A DNA stretch of 64,000 nt from Klebsormidium nitens (lineage: Eukaryota > Streptophyta > Klebsormidiophyceae > Klebsormidiales > Klebsormidiaceae): contig DF237291.1 in assembly GCA_000708835.1 (NCBI GenBank), forward strand, positions 34,078 through 98,077, given 5' to 3'. Numbering within the stretch: the first letter of the stretch is position 1; every line of letters begins with the position of its first letter. The notes below the pieces were generated by a model. That model was not told the origin of the DNA, searched no databases, and worked only from the letters and a program-made list of their open reading frames with translations. Shown here piece after piece: positions 1 to 12,055 of this stretch. The position numbers and the translations under genes were made by a program.

Positions 1-1666
1 GCGCGCCTGCAGCTTGGGCAACGGAGGGGCACCCTGCTGCTCCTCTGCCAGCTCCTGGACAAGAGAGGACAGGGGGTGAGACGGAGCGCGCTGCGGGCAG
101 GGGTTCTGGTTCTATGGCGGCAGAATACCAAATCACTGGCAGAGGCTGACGGATTTTGAGTCGATTGAGAATAGAAGCTTTCCTATGAACTGACAAGCGC
201 CCTACTGGCAGATCTACTGACACTAGATCAGGGGACCGCCAAGGTGGTCAATGAGAAGCGAGTTCCAAGTATGAACGAAACTTCGTACCAATGGTCCATT
301 GTGCTTCCATTGTGCTGCAAAGGTGGGCTGGGAGGCAGGTATACAGATGCAGAGAACATAGAGGCCGAGGCAATCAGTACCGCAAACACGAGAGTTAATG
401 CCAAGGATTGAGCGCCAATGCCAGGATCAGTGGGAGTGCCCACCTCTTCTGTGGGCAGCTCGAACATCTCGGTGGTGTCCTCTATGTTGGTCTGCAGTTC
501 AGCTGCCGCCTCCTCCTCCTCTCTCGCCCGCTGCGCATCAAGCTTCCTTGACTTCTTCTCCACGTCCATCTCCCCTTCGCTGTCCTCGTCAAATTCGTCA
601 TCGTCCATCCCCTCGTCACTCCCCTCGTCACTCTCCGCATCGCCCCAGTCATCCCCCGCCTTTGCTTTTAACCACTTCGCATTCTCATCGCTGAACCCCT
701 TCTTCTTCTTCCCCCCGCCCAAAGGCCCCGTCTCCTCCTCCTCGCTTTCATCATCAAACAGGGCTGCTGCTTTCGAAGGCCGTTCTGGAACCTCGACAAC
801 ATCCACATCGTCTTCCATGGGCTGCTCGACAACCTTGCTAGCCGCCTTTTTAGTCTTATTTAGCTCTTTGGTTGCCACTGGCACTTCCGCAGCTACCCTT
901 TGTTTCTTGCTGGCTTTTCTTTTCTCAGGCAAGCCATCGTTGGCTTCTTCCTCCTTGCTTTCCTTCTTCCCTTTCCGTGCCTTCGTCGCCACCCCTAATC
1001 TGCCACCACCACCTGCATCGCTTTTAGGGCTAGTGCCAGCCAGCTCCTGCGAAATGCTGGGGGCCTCAACGTCCATGGCACCCAGGCCATCGCTGCCCGC
1101 CAGCTCGGAGACTTCTACCGCTCTTGTATCCTCTCCAACATTTCTGCGCAACATATAATGTCTCAATCACGGTCAGTCATACAGTCACAATAGTACGCCC
1201 ACGCATTGCAGGTTAACTCCAGAGAAAATCTCTGTCTATAAATCAAAGAGCAGGATACTGAGGTGTTTGACGTGCACCACCATTACCAGAGGGGACCACT
1301 GCACTCAGGATGGTCTGATTATATGCGATCAGAATGCAGTATGTTGTGCTGCCTGCCACCAAGATTTCTATCGTCCAATTGCCAATTGTCCGCTTACCTT
1401 TTGATCTTCTTTGCAGCTTTGCTTCCTTTCGCTTTCTTCCCCTCCAAGACATCCTTACTGCTGGTCTTCAGGACCTTGGTAACTGGTGCTTCCTTCTGCA
1501 CGGCGGACCTTTTGGCAGGCGGCTCTTCTAGTGGCTCGACAGGGATATCCTTGCGCTTCTTCTGCCCTGAAGCCACCTTCTTTACGGCCCCTGGGCCATT
1601 TTTGCCTACCTTCGCTTTTGCAGCTGCTTTCGCCCTTGTGAGGGCGGGAGAGATTGTGGTAGCCAT
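1..1666 (-). CDS. NOP2: NOP2-type rRNA cytosine-C5 methyltransferase, N-terminal part (cut by window edge)
   Basis: Only the first 341 codons are present, in three exons read leftwards: 1666-1398, 1143-444 and 54-1. The joins are in frame. The N-terminus is basic and Ala/Lys-rich, followed by long acidic Asp/Glu and Lys runs typical of nucleolar proteins. The stretch ELQTNIEDTTEMFELPTEE then runs into ELAEEQQGAPPLPKLQAR, which matches the region just ahead of the catalytic domain in plant NOP2/OLI2. The methyltransferase domain itself lies outside the window. The family methylates a cytosine of 25S/28S rRNA in the nucleolus and is needed for large-subunit assembly. The ATG at 1666 opens a clean basic exon ending in a consensus donor. 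The gene is divergent from TTC29. The family call rests on the acidic tail and the LPTEE/PPLPKLQAR block only. Confidence 0.82.
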
Positions 1667-2597
1667 TCGCCACCCGGCCTTTTGCCAAACACGAGATTAT
1701 GTTAACCAGTACAAAACACAACCCAGCAGCTGGAGAGACTACTTCATCTGCATAGGACGACGCCGAAAGCTCGGCCTTGGACAAACAGCAGCGCACAAGC
1801 ACAAGCGCAGGCAGGGGCAAGTAAAAGCTCAGCAAAGCACAGCACCTGGCACCGACTCGCAATTACCAAATGGTAATGGTCAAGTGGCAGGCCCTGGAGC
1901 ACGCCGCTACCGTTATCGCCCCGATCAACGTCGCCGACAGTTGTTCGTTGCAATTGGTCGGTTGAGTGCACACGAGAATTTCTCACTATTAATTAAAGAT
2001 AAGCTATTACTTAGAACCACTTGATGACTTTGTCATAAGTTTATACCGTCCCGTTTAGGAAGTGCATCATGCAGCTTTGCAAGATCATCCAAATAATACT
2101 TTCCCAAGTATACTATGTCAAGATGGCCAGATGCTGTTTAACATTGGCAAATGCCTAGGAAAAAATTGTAATGCCAATGGAGAGAAGTACCTAGTTCGTG
2201 CTGCAGGTTTGAATGCGCCTGCTTGCATGAGCTACCGGGCAGGTTGCAGGGGAACAAGGCACATCCATAGCTGCTTTAGTGTCTGTAGCGCCAGCTATGA
2301 CATCAGACCGGCATCATTCAGCTCCACGTTGAAGCGTATTCGGACAGGGGGCCCTCCAGCTCCACAACCTTGAAAGCAGGTGATTGCGGACGAGCCGCGT
2401 AAAGATAGAAACGACAGTCCAATAGTGAAGGTCAGCTAGCAAAGAGTACCTGAATTTTCACCAGCTCAATTTTATTCAGAATGTGCTACTTGGTTTACAC
2501 TGCTCGCGTCTGAACCGGGCACCAAGAAGCGGTCGGCAGTTCGGTATTCGAGATAACAGAGCTAGTCCTTCGAGTACGCAAATCGCAGTTCAACGAG
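1667..2597. promoter_or_regulatory. Shared divergent intergenic region between NOP2 and TTC29
   Basis: About 930 bases separate the NOP2 start codon (leftward) from the TTC29 start codon (rightward). Both 5' leaders and presumably both promoters must lie here. I see no reliable TATA box, coding exon or repeat in it. Open frames in this stretch are short and unrelated to known families. Confidence 0.5.
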
Positions 2598-5500
2598 ATG
2601 AGCGCTCCTGGGGACAAGGCGGATGCAGCAGAAACCAGAACTACGAGACAGCATTGTCTTGAGATCCTGACAAGCGGCTACCCGCAGGCATTCAAAGGTA
2701 GGCAGGACAACAAAAATCTTTTCGAAGTCCTTTTACCAGTAAGACGATGCGACGTCAATGATGGGACCTATCTATTTTCGAACAGCTCGTTTGCCTTGAT
2801 CCACCACATGATATGGTAATCACAAGTACCTCTGATGGTTGAGACATACTGGTTTCCTTGTGCCATGGGTAGACTTGAGACTGATTGCTATCTTGCAGAG
2901 TTCTTTGAGCTGACGCACATCCCAACCACTGAGGCAAGCGAGGGCAGGGGAACATATGGAGAGGCGCAACTGCTGGTAAGCTGGCATGCAGTTGGCCTTT
3001 CCCCCTGGATTTCATGTTCAAGCAGAAGCTTGAAGCTGGCCGGTCGGAAAACTTCCACCACTCTTAGCGAACTTATTGTAAAGCACAATCTCCTTGTATC
3101 AAGATTGCCAACTTTCAATTCATTATTTTGTTGTTCTGTGAACCTGCATCTGTTAGTCTGAGAACAGTCAATGCGCGTGCAGCCCAGCATCAGCCTGGTG
3201 CTCCTGCGGGGGTACTTGGTGGCAGCCGAAGCAGCAGCGCGCAAAGGTCAGCCAGCGAACCCGCATACTGCCGGTTAACGTATCTGTCCCTTCGCAATCA
3301 GCCCCTGCCGGTTCCGAACTTAAGTCAGGCAAGAGAGATTCCACTGCATGTAAAGTTTGTCATGGCACAAAAGCTTCTTCCAAAGCGACTACTACAGGCT
3401 CTTCTAGTAGGGCGAAAGCCAGGCCTTTAATCTTTCATTTGCAATGATGCAGGAGAAATGGGCTCTGTGTATCTAGCTTATCGTGAGCTGGCAGAACACT
3501 TCGAGGCGTCAGAACAGGAACCACCAGCAATTGAGTACTACCGCAAGTGCCTAGAGATAGCCCGGGATGCGAATCACAGGGGCCTGCAAATGGAGGTAGG
3601 CAAACCAGCATTGAAAACCCCAAGTAGTGGCACTACTTCGCCTACAGCCGTATTCCTTGAGCTCAATCGAATACGATACTCATCCAGCTTATGTGAAGAG
3701 GGACTTGAGCAGTGCGTAACCTGTCCCCATGTTTTCAGAGGCCTCAGTGCATGCAGATGTTGTCAAAAGTCCCTCCGTTTGGACTCTGTTGATGGACCAG
3801 CTCTTGTTTAGGTGAGGGGTGGCTCAAACACCCTTATGAATCACCTCGGGAGGAATGAATCTGGGGTGATTGTATACGTCTCGTTTGAGAGGTTCTTGTC
3901 ACACAGTCATTCTGAAGGCCTGTGACTTGGCTCAGTCCGACCTAGTATGATGATCGAAAACGATGCAGATGGTCCAATATCTTCTCATGGACAGGTGCAC
4001 TTGCGACGTGGGGCGCAACTGTGGTTGTTCTTTGCCTGCCCACCCTGGGCAGATGAAGAGCCAAGACCTGCCTTACATCATGTTCGCAGGCGTACGAGCG
4101 GCTGGGCTGCGCACACGAGCGACACGTGGACCTGCTGCAATCGATTGCCTTTTTCGAGAAGCAAGCCGCGCTGGCGCAGAGCGGGCCCGACATACAGAGG
4201 GCCACCACGCACCTGCGCGAGGTACACTGGCGGGGCAAAGGGCCGCACATACTGCTGGATCTTATGCCATTAATTTCTTTGACGGGGCCTCGAGTGTCTC
4301 CATGTGGTCAATGATGATGTCAAGGAGCCTTGAAACCAACCTCAGAACGCATAAATACATGGTTGTGATCATCTTGCCTCACTTGCGGTGCAGGTGTACT
4401 GGAAACGAGCGGAGCAACTAGAGCGGGAGAAGGACTACCCAGGGGCGATTGCCGACTACCAAGAAGTGAGCCGGGAATTCGTTATTTTTTATCTACTCGG
4501 GGGTGTGAGCTGGCTGCCAACTTTTTCACTGATTCGCCAATATTTCCTTTGAGATTGTCTTCGGCTGGCCCCCGCTAAGTTACTCCGAGGCGCCGGAAGA
4601 AAGTCCCACAAGATTCCATGAAAATGTTGCTCATTCTAGGTGCGCCGCGCAGGTGGTGGCGGCTGCGCAGACGCTGGGCGACGTGCGGTGGGAGGGGCAG
4701 GCGTGCTACCGGCTGGGTCTGGTGTTCACGCGCACCGGCGACCCCACCACCGCGCTGCCGCACCTGCACAAGTACCGGGACATCTGCCAGCATGATGGCG
4801 ACCGGGTGAGCCGCAGCGGAACTGCGTGAAGTGGTGCTTGAAGAGGTCTTTACAGGGGCGACTTGATTGGTATTTTTGCATGCGCTCTGGGATAGCAAGG
4901 CGGAGCGTCAGAACAGACGAGCCCGCTCCTCTATGCTCCGCGAAGAAACGTCCGGTTCGGTCCGGCCAGACGAGGTCTACCAGATGTGAAAAGCAACAAT
5001 GCTGCTGTGCTTGTAAGGCGAAACCTTGTACGATGCTCGCTGCTTCCCGGTCTGATGGGCGGCCGGCTTGGTTGCAGGTGGGCGAGGGCCAGGCGTGCTG
5101 CGCGCTCGCCGAGGCGTACCAGGCGGTGGGCGACACCGGGGAGGCGCTCGCGCACCTGGAGGCCTTCCTCGCGGTCGCCAACACCGCGGAGCCCGCGCTC
5201 CAGGTCAGCTCTCACGATGCTGCCAGTCACAACGTAGATCCGCCTGAGCGTTCTGTTGCGATCTGGAGAGCGTTTGCTTTTGAAACCTCTGGGAAGCATG
5301 CCTCCCTAATTCTCCAATCCTGCTGGTAAGGCCTGCTCCTTTTCTCCGGCGCCTCTTCAATGTTGTTCCGTGGTGTTGGCACCCGAAAAACAGTCCCAAG
5401 CGGTGGAGGTCGCTGCCGGGTTTTCTTGCTAGCGTGCTGAGCCACGTTGTTTGCAGGCGCGCGCGTGCTGCAGCCTGGGCGTCATCTACGGGCAGCAGGG

Positions 5501-5729
5501 CGACCTGGAGCGCGCCCTGGCCTACTTCGAACAGTTCTTCGCTCTGGCCACCACCACGGCCGACCGCGCCATGATTGATGCGGCCCGCACGCACCTGGGG
5601 CGCGCGCGAGCGCGCATGAACATGGGCACCTTTATGAGTACCGTCGAGAGCGCAGACGGTAACGCACAGAGCCTCTTGGGGTGGAAGCTCGACCGGCTGC
5701 CGCTGCAAATGGCGGCGCAGTCAGGCTGA
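2598..5729 (+). CDS. TTC29: Tetratricopeptide repeat protein 29 (axonemal)
   Basis: Nine exons: 2598-2697, 2899-2975, 3168-3246, 3453-3595, 4090-4221, 4394-4465, 4653-4805, 5078-5203 and 5457-5729. They sum to 385 codons, giving 384 residues with stop TGA at 5727. The order of blocks follows animal TTC29: an N-terminal FFELTHIP block, then LRGYLVAAEAAARKGEMG, which corresponds to the family's YLTRAEDAERK segment. TPR-like helix pairs follow (AIEYYRKCLEIARDA, SIAFFEKQAALAQSG, AIADYQEVVAAAQTLGD, ALAYFEQFFALATTT). The C-terminus MSTVESADGNAQSLLGWK matches the family's ...ESADLTSLNYLLSWK. TTC29 is a ciliary protein linked to axonemal dynein and intraflagellar transport and is normally present only in organisms with motile cilia. 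The protein is shorter than the roughly 475-residue human form, mainly at the N-terminus. The join at 2975/3168 is the least certain. Confidence 0.85.
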
Positions 5730-7711
5730 TCAACCGGGGGGGAAGTCCTTCTTGGAGCCGCACTAGTGCTACTTTGTTCTGATTATCCACTTCACTGCAG
5801 CGTTGGCGTTCTGCAGGAAAACTCTGAGAATCGTCTTTTTCGGAGACGAACTCGTGATGCAGCTCGTGAAAGCATCTGCCATTCACTCGCAGTGAATGTT
5901 GTCGTCGCTCGACGACATCAGACTCAGACACAAATTAAAGAGCTTAAAAAGCATGGCATGGTTGGGACGACCAAACACAGATTGGCAAACATGATGAATG
6001 CGTCATTGGTTGCTCTCAAGTACGTGAGTCCTTCTGAGTAGAGGATTCGCACGAGGCTGTGGCTTGCGAAATGGTGTGCGTAAAACGAAGAAAGTGAGCT
6101 TAGGGCTCAAATGCCAAGATTTAGAAGTGCTCTTTGCGCTCGACGTCAATCATAAGACGTTGACATTGATACTGTGTTCTGGAGTCCAGCGTGCCGAAAG
6201 CTGATCCAGGCAACGTTGAGACCTTTTCGACTCATGTATCGCTTGCTTATGCTTCCTTAACATGAACGAAAGGAGTTCTACGTGTCAGCTTGAAAGCGTT
6301 TTTCCAAGTTTGCTCGAACATTGAACATGCGCCAAGTGCGGCAAGGGTTCATTGGATAAGCTGATTCTGATTCAATCACGTCGAAGCAATTATTGTTATA
6401 ATGCTCACATGCAATCTTTTTACCCTTCAAACGCTCGTACGTCCAGCTTTGTGACCCATGGGCCAGCTATCGAGCTCCAGGCTTCAGTCGGACCGTATGC
6501 CAGTACTGGCCATGGTGCATAGTTATCCTTATGTATGACGTGTTCGAGCTTCAAAGCCTGCCTCACTGGCTAACTTACTTTTTTGTTGGCAAGGCGTGAT
6601 TTAGTGAGATAGTACTGTTAAAAGCTACCGTCTCAGTGTAGTTACACTAGGCCGGTTGCCAGCTGGCAACCCCAGCTGATGTCATGACGTGGTTATGACG
6701 TTGGAGCAACTACAGTTCGGGAGCCGTCAAGCAGGGGGACCAAACACCCCAGGTACTATAAGAAAGTTAGCAACATGAACCATGTGCCAGCAGCTGAACG
6801 GCTAATTGCCCGGAACTGAAAATTGTTGGGATTGAACCTCCACAGGGTCACCTTTCAAAACCCAGAGTTTGGGGTCCGGGCAACGCGCCGTTTAGGAGGA
6901 ATCGGGGGCAGGTTTAGATAGGTTAACCAGCCAAGAAACTATTAACCTACCTCTAACACTCGTCTCAACCCTTTCCTCAGACCAAAGGGACATCCAATTT
7001 ATGCAATCTCGACCGTCCAGATTGGGGAAAAAATCATCTGACGGTGCGGATCATGGTTCGCCCAGTGTCAGTGGTGTTTGGTCCCCCTGCCTCCAAGCCT
7101 CCTCTTCGCGTGCGTAGGGATTACTGATTTCCCGATCACATATTTTTGATAACCGACGAGTATCTTCGAAGAGCTCGTCGGACTTCCATCGACGGTTTCA
7201 GAAGCATTGGCAAAAACAAGTACAGTCGATCGACGGCTCAGATTGAGCTTCAACACAAAGTCTGCCAACGCAAATTCTAATGGTCTGAACTGCACTACGG
7301 CATCCCTCTGATCAATTGCAACCTTGTACCTATAATTATATGTAAACTCCACAACTATGTACTGCGTTCCAATTTTGGCTTTGTGTGCAGAACTGCAACC
7401 GCATGCACCATGCGAAGAATAGCTGGAGAATGCCAAGAGCCTGCACGTCACTATCTAAAAAGCAGGCGGACCATGCTGTAGCCGAGAGGCTTTTCGGATG
7501 ATTTCATGGCTATGTGCCTCGTCAACATATTAGCATTTCTCCAAATTGAGGAATCCTTGGGAGACTGGAATTGTCGGCATTGTGCAACATCCGAAAGCTA
7601 AGAGCAGTCAACCTGCAATGTCGCTTCTGTGAGGTTGAAGGTCTGCCTTCAGATACGAGCGAAGCATGTAATGCTGAGGACAGGCGTCAGGGAAGTAGAG
7701 GGTCAAGGAAG
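5730..7711. other. Intergenic region, TTC29 3' side to the WRP-repeat gene
   Basis: About 2 kb with no recognisable gene. It contains the TTC29 3' UTR and the 5' leader of the next gene. A 127-codon open frame on the minus strand (7068-7451) has no recognisable motif, is in AT-richer sequence unlike the neighbouring exons, and is left unannotated. Confidence 0.5.
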
Positions 7712-10553
7712 ATGGATCCTTCCGCGCCGAACAACAGCTCCAGGAATGCAACTTCAAGCAGGTACTGAACCACAGCTTATATTTAAGAGGTAACGTGCTG
7801 GGCCATAGCATTGGTGTTTTGCATGGAAGCGATGCATTAATATGTCATTCTCAGGCTCTTACGAGTGGCGCAATGCTGCTAATGTTTGGGTGCTTGCAGA
7901 TTGCAATGCGTGCGCGAAGACCAGGTTCGACTGCCCAGTCTATCTTCATCCCAGGCAATGTTTGAACAACAGCTGTCTGAACGCTTGTCATTCTTTTGAT
8001 GATGCAGCGCTTCTTCTTCTTATTCTTCACCCCTGCGGCCCACCATGGGTGAATCGAACAAGGGCAACAGCTGCATGGATGAGGCCACCCCACAGATGCA
8101 AGGCTGTCCCACTTTCCGGCCTCTGCCAAGCTCCCTTGTCCGAGACATAGCAGAGTGGCGTCCAGAGGGGCTGAAGCAAGTGAAGGCACCCCTTGTTGAA
8201 ACAGGGGATGTTGAGGATGATCGATCCTCGGGGGTCCTTTCCTGGGCACACTCTGCCAGGGTACGGCTGTCAGACTCGTCGCAGACCGTGGCTGCAGGCG
8301 TTGCCAGCACCTCAGGACGCCCCTTTGAGCAGACCAGCTTCGCCTCCGCATCCCTGACACCTGTCCCAGACGAACCCAGTGCCTCTGAATCACAATACAG
8401 TGCCAGCTGGGCGGACATTGACAGCTGGCGCCCCTCGGGTCTCTCCCCACTGAAGGCCCTTCGCCCCGCAGTTCCCCCCCCAGCTGTTGAGATCCTTTGC
8501 AGGCAGCCTGTGTCTGCCCCCCGCGAGTTGCCCCTGGACCTGGTAGAGGCCATTGCCTCCTTCCGGCCTTTTGGCCTGGCCCCCATCCGTGTGCAGGCAC
8601 GTGATGATGACAGTGAAGCGGACTCCAGCAGCAGTGCCGGCGGGACCCCTCAGGCGCCCCATGCCAATGACAGAGCCCCCACCACAGCATTTGAGGTTGA
8701 GAGGCAAGCTGCAGACTGGCGGCCAGCTGGCTTGAAGCCCATTCGCATCAGGCGGGCAGCCATAGATGAAAGCCAGAACACCCCCACTGCACCCAAAGCT
8801 GCGGGCGCCAGCCTCCGCTGCGTCTTTGGGTCTCCAGAAATGGACAGCCCGCGTGCCCCCCCCACACCGAACGAAGCAGACAACAGCCTATCGCCCACGG
8901 TCATCCCGGACCTGACTGCCTGGCGGCCGGGCCTCTCCCCCCTGCGCATGTCCAGCCCGCCCCAGCCAGGCAGCGGCGAGCCCTCCCCCCGCTCGCAGGC
9001 CAGCCCGCTGCCGTCCCCGCACTCAGGCTCTCCTCGCCCGCGCTCGCGCGACACCGTTCGCCTGGAGCGCGACCTGGGGCCCCTCCCCGCACTGCTGGCG
9101 GAGGGCAAGCCCAGCGGCGCGGCGAGCGGGCGCAGCAGCCCAGGCACGCCGCGGTTCAAGAGCCAGGCGCAGCGCAAGGGCCTCACCATCCAGAGCCGGC
9201 TGCGCCGCGACGACGCAGACAGCAACGCGGACAGCGAGAACACGCCCCCGGGCAGCATCACTCCCAGCGTCACACCGGGGGCGTCCACGCCAAAGGCTTC
9301 CACCCCGAAGTCGCCCGGGCCGTCCCCACTGGTACCCTCCAACAGGCAAAGGGCAGCGCAGGCAGGGCGGTGGGGGGAGAAGGAGGCCAAGAAGAGCGGG
9401 GCAGAGAGCACGGCAAAGGACGAGCTTGCTAGCGCTGTGCAGGTGAGCCTCGGCTCTAGCTCTTAAAACGGCCGCACGACGACCCCTCTTTGTCATATGC
9501 CGCATGCTCTGACCAGTCTCAGAACAGTCGTTTTGGAAAGGTTTCAGCTGCCAAATACCAGACCATCGCATCTCAGGACCAGCTGACCATATCTTTCCAA
9601 ATCAAGAGTCTCGACAGTGCGGAACAATTCCAAGCTTAAATCATCATCAATCAGCTTCGAAAGGACACTCCCTGAAAGAAAACCAGCCGAGCTTCTCACA
9701 TCGGCTTCGCTTTGCGTCTTCAGCTGCTGGTTGCCCTTCCCTCGTTGGCGATGCTGGACCGTTCAAGCCTTCAGGACGTGGCGGGAGCGGCGAAGCTGCA
9801 GCGGTATGGACCGTCCGAGACCGTGGTCCACCAAGTAAGCCGTTCCTGAACCTACTAGGTAGCTTCCCAGCCTCCATCTGTGCTCGCATGTATTTAGCAA
9901 AACACAGCGTGCAGCTTTGCTGGTTGTGGAAATTCATCCAGAGTGCGACTATTCAACAAGCTGTTCCGAAGGACGTAGGACCGAGCTTATGCGCGCTGCG
10001 TCCTTTCCCTGAGACGGGCGACGTCACTTGTGCAGGGCGCTCCGGTGGACACTCTGCTCCTGGTGGTGCGCGGTACGCTGGCGGCCTGGCAGGACGGTAC
10101 GGCCACGCCGCTCTTCCACCTCTCCGAGGGCGCCGCCTGCCCGCATCGCATCTCAGCGGGTGAGGCACAAGGCACACGCAACCGCTGTCTTAGTCGAAGA
10201 AACCCTCATGCTCGCGGACTGATGATCCGTTGGGATCGCTCGACACAAGCAACACTATCCTCTGGTACAGAGATGATCTCTGCAAGCGTAGACATTTTTC
10301 CAACTGAACATTGGGACCGATTCAAAGCGCTGTGTTCCTGTGTTCTGTCCCTTACGAGTGATCCGACACTCGGTGGCCCTCTGAGTTTGCTTCGGTGTGT
10401 GCAGCATCCCTCCCCGGGTGGGCTGCCAGCATGGTGGCCGGCGAGCAGGGCGCCAGCTGCCTGCTGGTACCGCTGCACGCCATCCACAAGAGGGCCACGC
10501 CGCCCAGCGCGGGGCCGCCCGACCAGGGCCTGGCATCGGAGAGCGTGTACTGA
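7712..10553 (+). CDS. Novel disordered protein with repeated WRPxGLxP motif and C-terminal degenerate cyclic-nucleotide-binding domain
   Basis: Five exons: 7712-7761, 8008-9442, 9724-9834, 10036-10159 and 10405-10553. All joins are in frame, giving 622 residues. Residues 1 to about 500 are Ser/Pro/Ala-rich and look disordered. They carry five copies of a short motif, roughly [DE]xxx[WF]RPxGLxP[IL][RK]. The copies are EWRPEGLKQVK, SWRPSGLSPLK, SFRPFGLAPIR, DWRPAGLKPIR and AWRPGLSPLR, with the aromatic residue at about 67, 157, 202, 254 and 322. The last 120 residues resemble a cNMP-binding beta-roll: LPSLAMLDRSSLQDVAGAAKLQRYGPSETVVHQGAPVD, then LLLVVRGTLAAW. The phosphate-binding cassette, normally GE(L)A...R.A, is not recognisable, so cyclic nucleotide binding is doubtful. 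I do not recognise the full-length protein. It could be a signalling scaffold; that is inference only. Confidence 0.7.
8147..8947 (+). repeat. Protein-level repeat array, five WRPxGLxP motifs
   Basis: Within the long second exon of the 7712-10553 gene, five motifs of about 15 residues recur at spacings of about 45-90 residues. The conserved core is an aromatic-Arg-Pro, then Gly-Leu, then Pro-Ile/Leu-Arg/Lys. It is usually preceded by an acidic or small-helix stretch such as DIAE, DIDS, VEAIAS, RQAAD or PDLTA. The spacers are low-complexity. This pattern fits a multivalent short linear motif rather than a folded domain. Confidence 0.75.
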
Positions 10554-12055
10554 AGGAACAAGCGGCTCTCAGCTGTGGATATTAACCTTCAAGTTGATGC
10601 CAAAATCTATGTTGTTGCTGACTCGTGTTTTGGAAAATTCACAATCCGGGTCCTTCATCGAAGACGTGTGTTGGATGCAAAGAGTTTCGTCCGACCTGGT
10701 TCTAAGAAAGACAGCTTTTAAGTTGCAATTATCCGCGGTGGTGAATGAGCGTTGGGAGGACGAGTAGCTGCAGAGATTGAAGACGGGTAGACAATTTCTG
10801 ACGTCGAACAAAGGCCTTGGTCGACTGGTGCACGCGGCTGTATAATAGACTATTAGATTGAAGTTAACGTATATGTGAGACTCCGTTTAAATACACTAGC
10901 AGGTCCAATGCAAGAGCGTCTTTGACGGGCGGTGCGCATGGTCACTAATGAGGATCGATCTTCGAAAGGCAAAGATGCATGATAAGAATACCAAGCAGTT
11001 AAGAAGTCAAGTTGTCCTGATTCTCAGTGAGTCAACGGGCAATAGGTTCGTAACTTGCTTCAAGGCGTGCCCCATGGGCCCCGGCCATAATGCAGCCTGG
11101 CCCTAGATCCGCTTAAATTTATAACCCGAGCATGCTCTAAATCGAGGGCACATGCATGTGCAATGGATTGATGTGCACATTGCAATGCCAGACCGAATCA
11201 CGTACGGCCGCTCACGTGGAGTATATATGTGAACTTGGCAACTTCAATTGACTGGCGGCCGCCCAGAATTTACAATCTTCCGGGGCATGCATGGTTTTAA
11301 GGGGACGTACCGGACTCGAACCTGATTCCTTGTGCGATATCGAATATAGTAAGTTGCAGCTGGAAGGGTTCCCATCAGGTCGATCCGACACGTACAGTCG
11401 CGCCGCCATTTTCAAGTCAGGTGCTAACACTCATAGAGTGGTGGCAGCTGGCATGATCCACCGCGTGATCGTAGATCGGACTGCAAACAATCTCCAATGC
11501 ATGGCGGTCACCATATAATGAGGATCCAGCGACAACGTACCTCTTCGTCCGCATATGTTGGATTACTTAAAAATAGCTGTAATCACTTCGCCAGAACTGA
11601 TACAGTCAACAACTGGCGGAATGTTTTGTACATCGTTTTTGATGCCGACAGGCCGGCAGAAAGCTCGCTAGCTGGAAGCCGATTTTCGGCGCCCATGGCT
11701 TATTGGGCTGATCTAGGCTAAGCAGGGTTTACGTTTGACGCTTCGGACGCGCCCCACCGTCACTTCGGACTCATTGTACATAGAGTGGTCCTAGATCGAC
11801 TGCGAGTCCAGGTCCCAGCTTCAGTGCTTCAGTACGTTTGAACTACGGTAAGAATTGCCTGTAGGATTTGACGACAAAAACCTGATACCTTACATTTGTA
11901 AAGGAGGCTCCTACAGCGCTGCACATCTCCTGTACATGCCTTAAATTTGGGCAGTGGAAAAGCGGCGAGCAACTAGGCGAGCAAGCAGAAACCGTTCCCC
12001 CGCGAGGACTGGCAAAAGCCCTTTCCGAAGTACGCTTCTCTTCGGTGGGGCTGGC
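10554..12055. other. Convergent intergenic region between the WRP-repeat gene and the copper ATPase
   Basis: About 1.5 kb that must hold both 3' UTRs. I see no gene, tRNA or clear repeat. Short open frames here lack family motifs. Confidence 0.5.

Noticed and set aside
398-1158. Two long Ser/Pro-rich open frames on the plus strand
   Set aside because: They are antisense shadows of the acidic, Lys-rich NOP2 exon. Their composition is what that exon gives when read backwards.
7068-7451. 127-codon minus-strand open frame
   Set aside because: No motif, signal or splice context, and AT-rich composition unlike the genes here. Probably chance.
11296-11345. tRNA-like T-loop (reverse complement of GGACTCGAACC)
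   Set aside because: The T stem has mismatches and no matching acceptor, D or anticodon arms are found upstream on the minus strand.
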